Positions 49,395 through 58,845 are shown, counted from the first letter of the stretch. The stretch is 64,000 nucleotides of DNA from JAMHWF01 sp964371405 (GCA_964371405.1 CAYJLV010000001.1:186001-250000), one strand, 5' to 3'. Translations and numbers: made by a program. The notes: generated from the letters alone by a model not told the origin.

Positions 49395-50915
49395 ATGAAC
49401 AGTTTCAAGGTGACGAGCGATGCGCCGATCGACGCGCTCCGGCGTACGCTGATGCTTGGCGTGGCTGGTGCCCCACTGGTTCAACTGGCCGGATGCGGTG
49501 GAGGTTCTTCCGGCTCCGGATCGACGGCCCCGCCCTTAGTCTCCTCGCCGACCCCTGGGGTTGACCTGCCGATCATTCCGCTGGTCGACGGGTCTGTCGA
49601 TGCGACCGGCACCAGGAACTTCTCACTCGTTGTCCAGGCGGGAACGACAATCTTTCGCTCCGGCGTTGCGACCGCCACCCTGGGTTACAACGGCCAGTTG
49701 TTGGGCCCGGCATTGAGACTGCGGAGTGGTGAGAAGGTTGCGCTGCATGTGCAGAATAATCTCGGCGAAGACACCACGGTCCACTGGCATGGTCTGTTGG
49801 TGCCTGCGGAGGCGGATGGGGGCCCTCATCAGGTCATCGCAGCAGGTGCCCAGTGGACCGCCAATTTCACAGTCGCTAATCCCGCGTCGACCTGCTGGTT
49901 CCACCCGCACACGCATGGCTCGACCGGCCACCAGGTTGTCATGGGCCTTGCAGGTCTGCTGATCGTCGATGACACGAGGATTGCGCGCTCGACACTGCCG
50001 GAGACGTGGGGAGTGGACGACCTGGCACTGGTGCTCCAGGACAAGCGATTCACTGCTGCGGGTCAGATCGACTACACGCTGTCAGCCAGCGATCGAGCCA
50101 ACGGCTACACGGGCGACACCTTGCTGGTCAACGGAGCATTGGCCCCGGTGTGGCAGGCGCCGAGGCAGTGGGTACGGTTCAGGCTGCTCAACGGCTGCAA
50201 CGCACGCACGCTGGTGCTGAGGCTGGGCAATTCACTGCCGATGCTGCAGGTCGCCAACGAGGTGGGACTGCTGGCTGTTCCCGTTGCGCGCCCGTCGGTT
50301 GCGTTGGGACCTGGTGAACGCGCGGAAGTGTTGGTCGACTTCAGCGCAATGCCCGTCGGGCAGGAGGTGCCGCTGTACGTCAGCGCCGCGGCCGGGGGGA
50401 TGGGAATGGGCAACGCGGCGGGCGCGACGGAGGTCGAGGCCATGACGATTCGCGTGTCTCTGCCAAAGCAGACCAATGCCATCTCGTCGCCACCCAGCAC
50501 ACTGCCTGCAGCGCCGGCGGTTGTAGCAGGGCCGGGCGCAATCAACCGCACCTTCAGCCTGGACGGCGGGATGATGGGCGGGGCCTTCACGATCAACGGC
50601 CGAAGCTTCGACATCGGCCGGATCGACTTCAGCGTGCCGGCGAATTCGGTGGAAGTCTGGACGTTTACCAATGCGACCAACATGGCGCATCCGATGCACG
50701 TGCACGGTGTGAAGATGTCGATGCTCACGCGCGCAGGCGTGGCGCCAGCCGCCTACGAGCAAGGACTTCGAGATACGTTCATCGTCGAGGCGATGCAGAC
50801 GGTGCGGGTCGCGGTGCAAACTGCTGCGGTGGCGTCGCCGTCACCGCTCATGTTTCATTGCCACATCCTCGAGCACGAGGACACCGGCATGATGGGCCAG
50901 TTCACCACGGTCTAG
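49395..50915 (+). CDS. Second multicopper oxidase (CueO-like lipoprotein)
   Basis: 506 residues. The N-terminus RRTLMLGVAGAPLVQLAGCGGGSSGSG combines a twin-Arg pair with a lipobox (LAGC), so it is probably a Tat-exported lipoprotein. Copper motifs: VHWHGLLVPAEADGGPHQ, CWFHPHTHGSTGHQV, AHPMHVHGVKM and MFHCHILEHEDTGMM, covering types 1, 2 and 3 sites. A Met-rich loop (GGMMGGAF and GGMGMGNAA) may bind Cu(I). It resembles CueO/SufI-like cuprous oxidases rather than CopA at 25239-27035. GGAG lies upstream of the ATG. Confidence 0.92.
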   Translation: MNSFKVTSDAPIDALRRTLMLGVAGAPLVQLAGCGGGSSGSGSTAPPLVSSPTPGVDLPIIPLVDGSVDATGTRNFSLVVQAGTTIFRSGVATATLGYNGQLLGPALRLRSGEKVALHVQNNLGEDTTVHWHGLLVPAEADGGPHQVIAAGAQWTANFTVANPASTCWFHPHTHGSTGHQVVMGLAGLLIVDDTRIARSTLPETWGVDDLALVLQDKRFTAAGQIDYTLSASDRANGYTGDTLLVNGALAPVWQAPRQWVRFRLLNGCNARTLVLRLGNSLPMLQVANEVGLLAVPVARPSVALGPGERAEVLVDFSAMPVGQEVPLYVSAAAGGMGMGNAAGATEVEAMTIRVSLPKQTNAISSPPSTLPAAPAVVAGPGAINRTFSLDGGMMGGAFTINGRSFDIGRIDFSVPANSVEVWTFTNATNMAHPMHVHGVKMSMLTRAGVAPAAYEQGLRDTFIVEAMQTVRVAVQTAAVASPSPLMFHCHILEHEDTGMMGQFTTV

Positions 50916-51101
50916 TATGGCGTCGGCTACCACTATGCGTCTCGCGGGCCAAGGTTGAATCGGTGCCGTCTGCCGGGATATCGCCATGCTGCGGCGTGGT
51001 CCGACTGCTTGCTGGGCACACGGCGGTGCGCGAGGTACCGGCGGCCGCTTGAGGGGACGGCGCGACGCCTCGGCTTTGACGGGGAGTCCCACGGCTTCGA
51101 T

Positions 51102-51503
51102 TCAAGACCCCAACCAGGGCTTGATGAGCCACTGCCACAGGGCAAGGCTTGCGCCGATCCAGATCGTGCCGACGAGCAGTGCGCCTGCCCAACTTGTCGG
51201 CTTCTTGCCCTGCAGACTCATCCAGCGGTCCGCCTGGTCGCGGCACTCGCCAAGGACCGGAGCCGGGATCAGCCGTACCGCCACCCAGATCAGGGCGGGC
51301 AGGAGGATCACGTCGTCGAGGTAGCCCAGCACGGGGACGAAGTCCGGAATGAGGTCGATGGGACTGAGCGCGTAGGCGACGACGAACACGCAGAGCGCCT
51401 TCGCGAGCCAGGGCACCGCGGGATGCCGCGACGCGAACCACAGCGTGACGCCGTCGCGCTTGATCCTCTTTGCCCACGCCTTCAGCCGTTCGAGCACGGA
51501 CAC
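51102..51503 (-). CDS. YkvA/DUF1232 family membrane protein
   Basis: 133 residues from a GTG at 51503. The DUF1232 core LAKALCVFVVAYALSPIDLIPDFVPVLGYLDDVILLPALIWVAVRLIP is unmistakable, with a second helix near the C-terminus (ALLVGTIWIGASLALWQWLI). The function of the family is unknown. It lies alone between the copper module and the mobile-element backbone, divergent from the DUF1173 gene. Confidence 0.9.
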   Translation of the reverse strand: MSVLERLKAWAKRIKRDGVTLWFASRHPAVPWLAKALCVFVVAYALSPIDLIPDFVPVLGYLDDVILLPALIWVAVRLIPAPVLGECRDQADRWMSLQGKKPTSWAGALLVGTIWIGASLALWQWLIKPWLGS

Positions 51504-51607
51504 GTTCCTCTCCTCTCAGCGGCACGGTGGTTGGTGGCGATTGCCCCCCGATCGCGTCGGGTTTCGGGCTGGTGCCCAGGAAGCGGGAGCCCCAAGGATC
51601 GGGCCCC

Positions 51608-52816
51608 ATGGATACCCAGCGATTGTCGATCCGCGGCCGCATCCTGGAACCTGACGACCCATCACTCCAGGATGCGTTGGCCGGGGTCTACGAAACGCCC
51701 GAACGCCCCCGCTGCCTGTGCGTGCCCAGCGGCGTCGAGATGTATGTCGCCTTTCATCGGCGCTACCTGGCCAAGCGCATGCCCGACACCGGCAGCCAGC
51801 ACTACCCGGCGTGCCCGTCGTACGAACCCGCGGCACAGCAGTCGGGCCTCGGCGAACTGGTCGGCGACGCGGTGGTCGAGTCCGAAGGGGCGGTGGAACT
51901 GCGCGTCGACTTCGCGTGGAGCCGTCAGGTCGGGGGCCACGCGCCGGGCGGGCGGACCGACGATGACCCCGGTGAGATCGAGGCGCCGCGGCGCCGCATG
52001 AGCCTGCGCGCGTTGACGCACTACCTGTTCGAGCGTGCGGGCTTCAATCGCTGGTCTCCGGCGATGGCCGGCAAGCGGTCACAGGGTGTCTTGCACAAGT
52101 ACCTGTTGCGCGCCGCCGAGCAGGTGCGGGCGAAGGGTGTCGTGCTTGGCGAGCGCCTGTACGTGCCCGAGCAGTTCAACGAAGCGACACATGCGGAAGC
52201 GGCCCAGCGCCGCCGAGAACGCCTGGGGGTGTTGCGACCGCATGATGGCGTGGCACCGCTGGCTGTCGTGCTGGCCGAGTTCAAGGCGGCGGAGATCTGC
52301 CCGGGCGGGTATCGGATTTGGCTGAAGCACATGCCGGATGCCCCGCTGCTCGCGTCGGCGAAGACTTGGGAACGGATCGCGAGGGCTTACGCGGGGGTGC
52401 TCGAAGCCCGCGACGCGGACCATGGCCAGCGTGTACGCGCGGTGATCACGGCCTTGATCCGTGCGCGGCGCGAACACACCTACGAGATCGACACGGCAAC
52501 CCTGCTGCTGGCCAGCGAGCAGTGGATTCCGGTCGAGGGCGTGCATGAACTGCCGCTCGTGAAGGCCCTCGTCGAAGCGGGGCGGTACTTCGTGAAGCCG
52601 TTGCGTTACGACGCGCGCAGCGCGGCCACGTTCGCCAATGCGCTGCTGTTGGACACGGGCGCCGTGCCGCTGCCGTTGCATGTCTGCAGTCCGTTCATGA
52701 CCCCGCGCGAGCGCGAGGCCAAGGCCGCCACACTGCGAGCGTCGGGGGGCGGCTGGGTGTGGTCCACCAACGAGCCGATGCCGGCGCTGCCGCCGGCTGC
52801 GCCGCGGCGCACTTGA
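51608..52816 (+). CDS. DUF1173 domain protein (integrative-element accessory)
   Basis: 402 residues. The pattern RPRCLCVPSGVEMYVAFHRRYLAKRMPDTGSQHYPACPSYEP is the DUF1173 opening, with CxC and C clusters that may bind zinc. Later blocks include LTHYLFERAGFNRWSPAMAGKRSQGVLHKYLL and a C-terminal half with LASEQWIPVEG and KPLRYDA. DUF1173 occurs almost only on plasmids and integrative elements in Proteobacteria. It starts a plus-strand operon with the RDF-like, SbcD-like and SbcC-like genes. ATG at 51608 follows AAGGA; function unknown. Confidence 0.85.
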   Translation: MDTQRLSIRGRILEPDDPSLQDALAGVYETPERPRCLCVPSGVEMYVAFHRRYLAKRMPDTGSQHYPACPSYEPAAQQSGLGELVGDAVVESEGAVELRVDFAWSRQVGGHAPGGRTDDDPGEIEAPRRRMSLRALTHYLFERAGFNRWSPAMAGKRSQGVLHKYLLRAAEQVRAKGVVLGERLYVPEQFNEATHAEAAQRRRERLGVLRPHDGVAPLAVVLAEFKAAEICPGGYRIWLKHMPDAPLLASAKTWERIARAYAGVLEARDADHGQRVRAVITALIRARREHTYEIDTATLLLASEQWIPVEGVHELPLVKALVEAGRYFVKPLRYDARSAATFANALLLDTGAVPLPLHVCSPFMTPREREAKAATLRASGGGWVWSTNEPMPALPPAAPRRT

Positions 52817-52887
52817 AGCGGCGCGTTCCCGCGAGAGGATGAGTTCGCCGGGATGTCCCGGTGCACGCCTCGCCTAGGAGCGCCGCC

Positions 52888-54156
52888 ATGACCGCTGCAT
52901 CCGCATTGCCGACCGTCACCTTGCACGGTGGCGCCTCGACCCCAGCCACCTTGCTCGGGCAGGCGCCCGCCCGCATTCCCACCGCCGGGAAGATCCGCGC
53001 CGGCATCAAGGTGCTGACCAAGCGTGCCGCGGGCGAGCCGCGCGCCTGCGAGATCTATGAGCGCGGCTTGCGCGACGGACACTCGTTCGACCGCATCGAG
53101 CAGGCGCTTGCCGAAGCCTTGCCCCAGCTGAAGAACCCGCTGGTGCCGCGCAACGTGCCCTGGTTCACCGTGCGCGCGCAGGACTTCGGCAACCCGGCGC
53201 TGGCGCGTGAGCTGATCGAGGCCTACGGCGAGGACCGGGGCGAGGGGCTGCGCCTGTACCGCTTCCCGGTGGTGTTCCCGTCGGACCACTGGCAGACCGT
53301 GATGCCGCACGAACTGGCTGCCTGGGGCACGCACGACAAGCGCTACTGGTCGGAGTACGCACCGGATGGCCGCGTGCGCCACTGCATGTGCCATGCGCCC
53401 GTGCCCGTGGACACGCAGGGGCGGCGCGCGGTGCGCCTGTTCGGCGGGCGCAAGACGGTGATGCGCGAGGCCAACGGCGGCGTCTGCGAACCCGAGGCCT
53501 GCCGCGAGTACCAGCAGCGCGAGTGCAACCTGACGGGTCGTTTCCTGTTCTTCGTGCCGGGCATCCGCTCGCTGAGCGCGGTCGAATTGCACACCACCAG
53601 CTTCTACGCGATGAACGCGGCGATCCAGAAGTTCGAGACCGTGGCGTTCCTGCGCGGCGGGCGCATCTCGGGTTTTCTTGATCGGCAGCGCACGCCGTTC
53701 TTCCTGTCCAAGCGGCTGATGGAGGTCAGCCATATCGACGAGCAAGGCCGGGCGGTGCGGGTGCTGCAGTGGATCATCGACGTTGAGGCGCCGGTGGACG
53801 TGAGCGCGCTGCTGCGTGACCGCGAGGACGACGAGGCCGTGGTCGTGCAGGCGCATGCGGCCTGCGGCGTGCTCGAAGGCGAGTCCACCACGCCTGCCAT
53901 GGCGGCCACCGAGGTCGCAGACGCCGAAGTGGCTCCGTCGCGCGGCGAGCCGACTCTGGACAAGGTGTTTGCCATGGCCAGCGGGCACGGAGTCTCCGCG
54001 GCCGACTTCGAGGCTTACGCGGCGCGGCGCTGGGGGCCCGGCTGGAAACTCAACCCGCAGGGGCGACGCCGGGCCTGGGACGAACTGGACCGCCATCGGA
54101 ACGACGCACGGGGCTACGCTGACAAGGTCGCTGCCGCGCTGCGGGAGGCGTCATGA
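52888..54156 (+). CDS. Recombination-directionality-factor-like protein
   Basis: 422 residues. IRAGIKVLTKRA near the N-terminus, LRLYRFPVVFPSDHWQTVMPHELAAWG and a Cys cluster (RHCMCHAPV, CEPEACREYQQREC) followed by LTGRFLFFVPGIRSLSAVELHTTSFYAMNAAIQKF resemble Gp3-like recombination directionality factors. The protein is often annotated as a hydrolase or metal-binding protein. The Cys cluster suggests a zinc ribbon. AGGAG eight bases upstream fixes the ATG at 52888. Its stop overlaps the phosphoesterase start. A role in element excision or replication is inference. Confidence 0.7.
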   Translation: MTAASALPTVTLHGGASTPATLLGQAPARIPTAGKIRAGIKVLTKRAAGEPRACEIYERGLRDGHSFDRIEQALAEALPQLKNPLVPRNVPWFTVRAQDFGNPALARELIEAYGEDRGEGLRLYRFPVVFPSDHWQTVMPHELAAWGTHDKRYWSEYAPDGRVRHCMCHAPVPVDTQGRRAVRLFGGRKTVMREANGGVCEPEACREYQQRECNLTGRFLFFVPGIRSLSAVELHTTSFYAMNAAIQKFETVAFLRGGRISGFLDRQRTPFFLSKRLMEVSHIDEQGRAVRVLQWIIDVEAPVDVSALLRDREDDEAVVVQAHAACGVLEGESTTPAMAATEVADAEVAPSRGEPTLDKVFAMASGHGVSAADFEAYAARRWGPGWKLNPQGRRRAWDELDRHRNDARGYADKVAAALREAS

Positions 54157-55505
54157 CCACGCGCTCGGCGCTGCGGGTCGCGCACTTCTCCGACCTGCAC
54201 TATGGGCCGCGCAACCTGGCCGAGGCAGATCGCTGCTTCGGTGCGGCGATCGAGCGCGCAGTTGACGCCGGTGTCGATGCGGCGGTGATCTCCGGCGACA
54301 GCACGGATCACGCGCTCGACCTGCACTCGCCGTCGGCGGTGGCCCTCGTATCGCGGGTTCGATGGCTGGCGGACCATTGCCCCGTCCTGATGCTTCAAGG
54401 CACATGGTCGCACGAGCCGCCGGGCACGCTGTCGGTGTTCCGGGAACTGGGCGGGCGCCATGCCGTGCAAGTGGCCGACCGGATCGGGCATGTGGGCCTG
54501 ACCGCCGCGGGCGATTGGGTCGCGTCGCCGGGATGGTGCTTCGACGCGCTGCCGGACGGCCTGGTGGCGCTCTTCTCATGCCTGCCCTCGGTCAACCGCG
54601 CGGCGGTCGCCGTGGCCCTCGGAGCCGCCGACGCTGCCAGTGCGACCGGCGAACATGTTGCGACATTGTTGCGTGGGCTCGCACCGAGCCACGCGACCGC
54701 ACGCCAGCTTGGGCTGCCGACCTTGCTCGTGTCCCACGGCACGGTGTTCGGCTGCACCACCGAGCACGGCGTACCGATGGCTGGCTTCGACCACGAGTTC
54801 ACGACCGGCAGCCTGTTCGACGCAGGCGCGCAGGCGGTGCTGCTGGGGCACATTCACCGCCACCAGTGCTGGGAGCGCGACGACGTCGACGGCCGGCGCT
54901 GCATTGCCTATGCAGGTTCGATCGGCCGGTTCCACCACGGCGAGGCCGGCGAAAAGGGCTTCCTGCTCTGGCAGGTCGGGCCGGACTCCGCCACATGCCG
55001 CCTGGAGACGACGCCGGCGCGCCGCACAGTTGACATCTGCTTCGGCGGCAAGCCCGACCTCGGCGCGCTGCGTGCCGCGCTGGTGGCGCAGCCGGTCGAG
55101 GGAGCTTGGGTGCGCTTGCGCTGGAGCGTTCCCGAAGAAGAACGCAACGATGTCGACCGCGCCACGATGCGCGAACTGCTGGCTGGCGCCGCAGGCGTGC
55201 AGTTCGAGGGGCGCATCCTGCCGGTGGTGCGCGTGCGCTCCGGCGGCATCGGCCGTGCCGGCGCGATGCGGGACAAGGTGGCTGCCTGGGCCGGTGTTGT
55301 CGGCGCGCGACCCGAGCCGCTGTGGTCGTGTCTCGACGAACTCGCGGCGGACGAGACGCAACGGATCGTGGACGATACGCTGGCCGAGCCGGATGCGGCG
55401 GCAGGCGATGACGCACAGCGATCCCGCAGCGCGGTGGCGACTGGCTTGAAGGAAGTGGAAATCGCGGGAGACTGCCGCGAGGTTTCACCAGGAGCACACG
55501 CATGA
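54153..55505 (+). CDS. SbcD/Mre11-like metallophosphoesterase
   Basis: 450 residues. Motifs: AHFSDLHYG (motif I, D-x-H), VISGDSTDH (motif II), SHGTVFG and VLLGHIHRHQ (final GHxH). Where Mre11/SbcD have GNHD, the sequence is LQGTWSHE, so one metal or leaving-group ligand is altered. A C-terminal capping domain follows (RRTVDICFGGKPDLGALRAAL). It overlaps both neighbours by ATGA. With the SbcC-like ATPase downstream, it forms a two-subunit nuclease candidate on the mobile element. Confidence 0.88.
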   Translation: MTTRSALRVAHFSDLHYGPRNLAEADRCFGAAIERAVDAGVDAAVISGDSTDHALDLHSPSAVALVSRVRWLADHCPVLMLQGTWSHEPPGTLSVFRELGGRHAVQVADRIGHVGLTAAGDWVASPGWCFDALPDGLVALFSCLPSVNRAAVAVALGAADAASATGEHVATLLRGLAPSHATARQLGLPTLLVSHGTVFGCTTEHGVPMAGFDHEFTTGSLFDAGAQAVLLGHIHRHQCWERDDVDGRRCIAYAGSIGRFHHGEAGEKGFLLWQVGPDSATCRLETTPARRTVDICFGGKPDLGALRAALVAQPVEGAWVRLRWSVPEEERNDVDRATMRELLAGAAGVQFEGRILPVVRVRSGGIGRAGAMRDKVAAWAGVVGARPEPLWSCLDELAADETQRIVDDTLAEPDAAAGDDAQRSRSAVATGLKEVEIAGDCREVSPGAHA

Positions 55506-58024
55506 GAGTCCATTCGCTGACGCTCAAGGGCTTTCGCGGCATCCGCGACGGCATGGGGAGGGACGTGCTCGAACTGGACTTCGAACGACTGGCCCCCGGT
55601 GCCGCGCTCGTGGCCATCGCGGGCGCCAACGGCCGCGGCAAGACAACCGTGATGGACAACCTGCACCCCTACCTGCTGATGCCGTCGCGCGCGTCGACGG
55701 GCGCGCCGGGCAGCTTCTCGTACTACGAGCACGTCGTGCTGCCGGAGAGCGAGAAGACGCTGGTGTGGGAGATGGAAGGGCGGCGCTACCGTTCGCAGCT
55801 GGTGATCCGGGCCGGCGGCCGGCGCCGGACCGAGGCCTACCTGTTCGCCTGGGATGGCGGGGCCTGGCGGCCGGCCATGATCGACGACGGCACCGTGTCG
55901 GACGGCCGCTGCGACAGCTACTCGCGCTGCGTGGAGTCGATCTGCGGCAGCGCGGAGACCTTCTTCACTTCGGTGTTCGCCGCACAGGGGCGCCGCCACC
56001 TGAGCCAGTACCGCAATGCCGAGATCAAGGGCTTGCTGGCCGACCTGCTTGGCCTGGACGAGATCGGACAACTCGGCAGCCGGGCGCAGGAGGTCGTTCG
56101 CGGCTTGAAGGCGGGCTTAAGCGCGCTGCGGACGCAGCAGTCCGAACTTGCGGTCGACGCGGCGAGGGTGAAAGCCGACCTCACCAGACTGCACGGCGCC
56201 GAACAGGCCGTGGCCGTGGCGATGAAGGCCTGCGAGACGGCTCGGAGCGGGTGCGATACGGCCCGGGTGGCTCATGCTCGCCTGCTGGCCGAGCAGTCGC
56301 ACTCAGCCGCCACCGGTGAGCAGCGCGCACGGCTGGAAGACCGCCTGCGCCTTGCTGCGGCGAACCTGCAGCGATCCGAGGCTGAATGGCAGCGGCAACA
56401 GGACGACCTGCGCCAGCGCACCGAGCGGCTGGACCGGCGTGTCGCCCAACGAATGGCTGGCGCCAAGACGCGGCGCGAGGCAGGGGAGGTCCGGCTGCGC
56501 CGCTGTGCCGCGCTTGTGGCGGATGCGGGACATGTCGCCCGCGCGGAGCGCCGACTGCCGCTCGCCCGACGCGTAGCCGTCGCATGGCAGGCGCGCCTGG
56601 CGCAAGCGCGCGCTGTGGTCGAACAGACCGGACGGGCACGCGATGCGCTGGGCCACGCAAAGCAGCGGCTTTGCGCCGTCGAACAAGCAGCCGGCAAGGC
56701 CGCGCTGCGAGCGCAGGAACTCGACCGCCGCTTTGGTCTTGCCGGATCGGTACCCTGCAGTGGCCTGCCGCTGCAAGGACGCTGCCAACTGCTGGGCGAC
56801 GCACGCGAGGCCGCCACCTTGAGGCCATCGGCGCGTGGCGAGATCGACCGAAATGCGAAAGAACGGGCGCAGCTGCTTCGCGAGATCGAGCCGCTCGAGC
56901 GGCAGGCGGCGCAGTGGCAGATCGCCACGGACGCGCTCCGAGGCGCCGAGCGCCGTGTCGTCGCCGCAGCGAGCAGGGAGACCACCCTTGGCGCATTGGC
57001 CGGGCGCAAGGCCGATCTGCTGCGCGCCCAGGAGGAGCACGCGGCACTGCTGGAAGAAGTGCGGGCCCTGCAGCTGACCGAGTCGGGCGGCGAATCGGAC
57101 GATGAGCGCGCCGAGCGGCAGGCCATCGCTGCCGGTCGGGAAGAGTCCATTCAACAGCGGCGCCTCCGGTGCGAGGCGCACCGCGCCGACAACATCGCCA
57201 TCGAGCAGATGCTGGCAGCCTTGCCACAACGATTCGACACGCAGCGGCTGGCAGAAGCCGCGGCGAACGTCACCGCGGCCCAGCGCCGCCTCGAGGAAGC
57301 AGAGCGTGCCCATGCCACGGCGCTGGCGGACGTCCACAAGCGCCAGGCGGTTGAAGCCGATCGTTCCCGCTGCGAGGCACGGCGTTCCGCGCTCGGTGCG
57401 CACGTCGACCGCGTGCAGAACCGCCTGGCCGACTGGTTGCTGTTCGCGCGCTGCATGAGCCACGACGGGCTCATCGCGCTGGCGATCGAGGATGCGGGTC
57501 CCGCGCTGTCGGGCCTGGCCAACGACCTGCTGCTGGCCTGCTACGGCGCGCGCTTCACGGTGGCGATACGCACCCAGGTCGAAACGGCAAAGGGAGAAGC
57601 ACGCGAAGGGTTCGACATCGAGGTGCACGACAGCGAGTCAGGCGATACCAAGAGCGCCGCTCTCATGAGCGGCGGCGAACGGGTGTGGATCAACGAGTGC
57701 TTGACGCGCGCTGTGGCGCTCTACCTCGCGCAGCAATCGGGCCGGCGCTGCATGAACCTGTTCTGCGACGAGGCCGATGGCGCGCTGGACGCCGACCGCA
57801 AGCGCATGTTCATGGCGATGAAGCACGAGGTTCTCAAGCTGGGCGGGTACGAGCGCGAGTACTTCGTGTCGCAGACGCCCGAACTGACGGCCATGGCGGA
57901 TGCGGTGATCGACCTCGACGAGATAGTGATCGCATCCGAGCAGGCTTTGCACGAGGGCGTTGCCGGGGGTGTCGCGGGCAACGAAGGGAAGCCAGACCCA
58001 TCGCGGGCTGACTTCCCTTCCTGA
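55502..58024 (+). CDS. SbcC/Rad50-like AAA ATPase
   Basis: 840 residues. Walker A is AGANGRGKTTVMDNLHPY near residue 40. Long coiled coils (residues 210-650) surround a Cys pair spaced like a reduced zinc hook (VPCSGLPLQGRCQLLGDA). The C-terminal ABC half has ALMSGGERVWINECLTRA (signature), NLFCDEADGALDADR (Walker B) and YFVSQTPEL. It is shorter than E. coli SbcC (about 1050). Together with the preceding phosphoesterase it probably processes DNA ends or hairpins during element transfer or defence; this role is inferred. Confidence 0.9.
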   Translation: MRVHSLTLKGFRGIRDGMGRDVLELDFERLAPGAALVAIAGANGRGKTTVMDNLHPYLLMPSRASTGAPGSFSYYEHVVLPESEKTLVWEMEGRRYRSQLVIRAGGRRRTEAYLFAWDGGAWRPAMIDDGTVSDGRCDSYSRCVESICGSAETFFTSVFAAQGRRHLSQYRNAEIKGLLADLLGLDEIGQLGSRAQEVVRGLKAGLSALRTQQSELAVDAARVKADLTRLHGAEQAVAVAMKACETARSGCDTARVAHARLLAEQSHSAATGEQRARLEDRLRLAAANLQRSEAEWQRQQDDLRQRTERLDRRVAQRMAGAKTRREAGEVRLRRCAALVADAGHVARAERRLPLARRVAVAWQARLAQARAVVEQTGRARDALGHAKQRLCAVEQAAGKAALRAQELDRRFGLAGSVPCSGLPLQGRCQLLGDAREAATLRPSARGEIDRNAKERAQLLREIEPLERQAAQWQIATDALRGAERRVVAAASRETTLGALAGRKADLLRAQEEHAALLEEVRALQLTESGGESDDERAERQAIAAGREESIQQRRLRCEAHRADNIAIEQMLAALPQRFDTQRLAEAAANVTAAQRRLEEAERAHATALADVHKRQAVEADRSRCEARRSALGAHVDRVQNRLADWLLFARCMSHDGLIALAIEDAGPALSGLANDLLLACYGARFTVAIRTQVETAKGEAREGFDIEVHDSESGDTKSAALMSGGERVWINECLTRAVALYLAQQSGRRCMNLFCDEADGALDADRKRMFMAMKHEVLKLGGYEREYFVSQTPELTAMADAVIDLDEIVIASEQALHEGVAGGVAGNEGKPDPSRADFPS

Positions 58025-58040
58025 TCGGTCACCGCCGCCG

Positions 58041-58364
58041 TCAGGCCGACAGTTCCGTCACTCGCCCGTCGAGTGCGTGCTCCACGATCCGGTTGCCGGC
58101 GCGATGGACGCTGTCGGCGACGACGGCATCGATCATCGAGCGCGGCACCGCGACGTCGAGTTCTTCGAGTCGCTGTACCAGCGTGGCGATGTCGTGCCAG
58201 TCGGCCGCCGGCTCAGCCAGGCTGCTGTAGGCTGGCTCGTCGGCTTCAGCCTCCGGATCGTCGTTCCAGAGTTGCAGGAAGAACTCGTTCAGCGGCCGGT
58301 CATAGCCCATCACGACGAGTACAGTGCTTGTACCCCGGGCCGTGTGCAGGTGGTGCCGGCTCAT
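58041..58364 (-). CDS. Small protein of element backbone, unknown function (107 aa)
   Basis: 107 residues. It begins SRHHLHTARGTSTVLVVMGYDRPLNEFFLQLW and continues with an acidic patch (NDDPEAEADEPAYSSL) and a helix (IATLVQRLEELDVAVPRSMIDAVVADSV). No domain is recognised. ATG overlaps the stop of the next upstream gene as ATGA, so the three genes 58041-58845 are one translational unit. It ends 17 bases from the SbcC-like gene in convergent orientation. Confidence 0.65.
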   Translation of the reverse strand: MSRHHLHTARGTSTVLVVMGYDRPLNEFFLQLWNDDPEAEADEPAYSSLAEPAADWHDIATLVQRLEELDVAVPRSMIDAVVADSVHRAGNRIVEHALDGRVTELSA

Positions 58365-58669
58365 GTCTCTGCTCCTGGTTCTTCGAAGCGTTCGATGCCG
58401 TCGACGGTCGCGCCGTGCACGTCGAACTTGAGCCAGACGATCCCGGCGCTCTCGGCCAGCTCGAACAGGTGGGCGAGGTCGGCTTCCAGCGGCGTGTCGT
58501 AGCGCGGCGCGCCCACGTACACGAAGCCACCGGTGAGCGTGGGATAGGCGTTCACGGACAACTGGTCCTCCTGCAGAAGTTGGCGCGTGGCCGGTGAAAG
58601 GTGCGCGGTCGACAGCGCGACGAGGGGCTCCGCGAGTTCGCGCAAACGGGTCAGGACGAGCTCGCTCAT
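58361..58669 (-). CDS. DUF5983-like small protein (102 aa)
   Basis: 102 residues. Segments LSTAHLSPATRQLLQEDQLSVNAYPTLTGGFVYVG and AHLFELAESAGIVWLKFDVHGATVDGIERFE resemble the DUF5983 family found on integrative elements. Function unknown. Start and stop overlap both neighbours by four bases (ATGA). Confidence 0.65.
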   Translation of the reverse strand: MSELVLTRLRELAEPLVALSTAHLSPATRQLLQEDQLSVNAYPTLTGGFVYVGAPRYDTPLEADLAHLFELAESAGIVWLKFDVHGATVDGIERFEEPGAET

Positions 58670-58845
58670 GACGCCCTCCCGGCCGGCCGCAGGGGCGGGC
58701 TCGACGGCGCCTTCGTGCCCCGGTTGAAGTCGATGCCGCAATCGCGGCAGCGGTACCAGCGCAGGTGGCCGAGTTGGCCAAGTGGCACGCCCCGGCCCGG
58801 GCGGACCGGGCAGGCGGGCGGTTGCGGCGATGTGCCGGTGAACAT
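58666..58845 (-). CDS. Small zinc-ribbon-like protein (59 aa)
   Basis: 59 residues from ATG 58845, preceded by AAGGAG. A CxxC knuckle lies in LRWYRCRDCGIDFNRG; only one pair is present, so zinc binding would need a partner or another residue. Pro-rich N- and C-termini. It opens the three-gene unit of 58845-58041 and is preceded by a hairpin-rich leader (58871-58899). Confidence 0.55.
   Translation of the reverse strand: MFTGTSPQPPACPVRPGRGVPLGQLGHLRWYRCRDCGIDFNRGTKAPSSPPLRPAGRAS

Noticed and set aside
49190..49408. Short minus-strand frames between copK2 and the second oxidase
   Set aside because: No ribosome site, no coherent signal peptide or domain, and they overlap the likely promoters.
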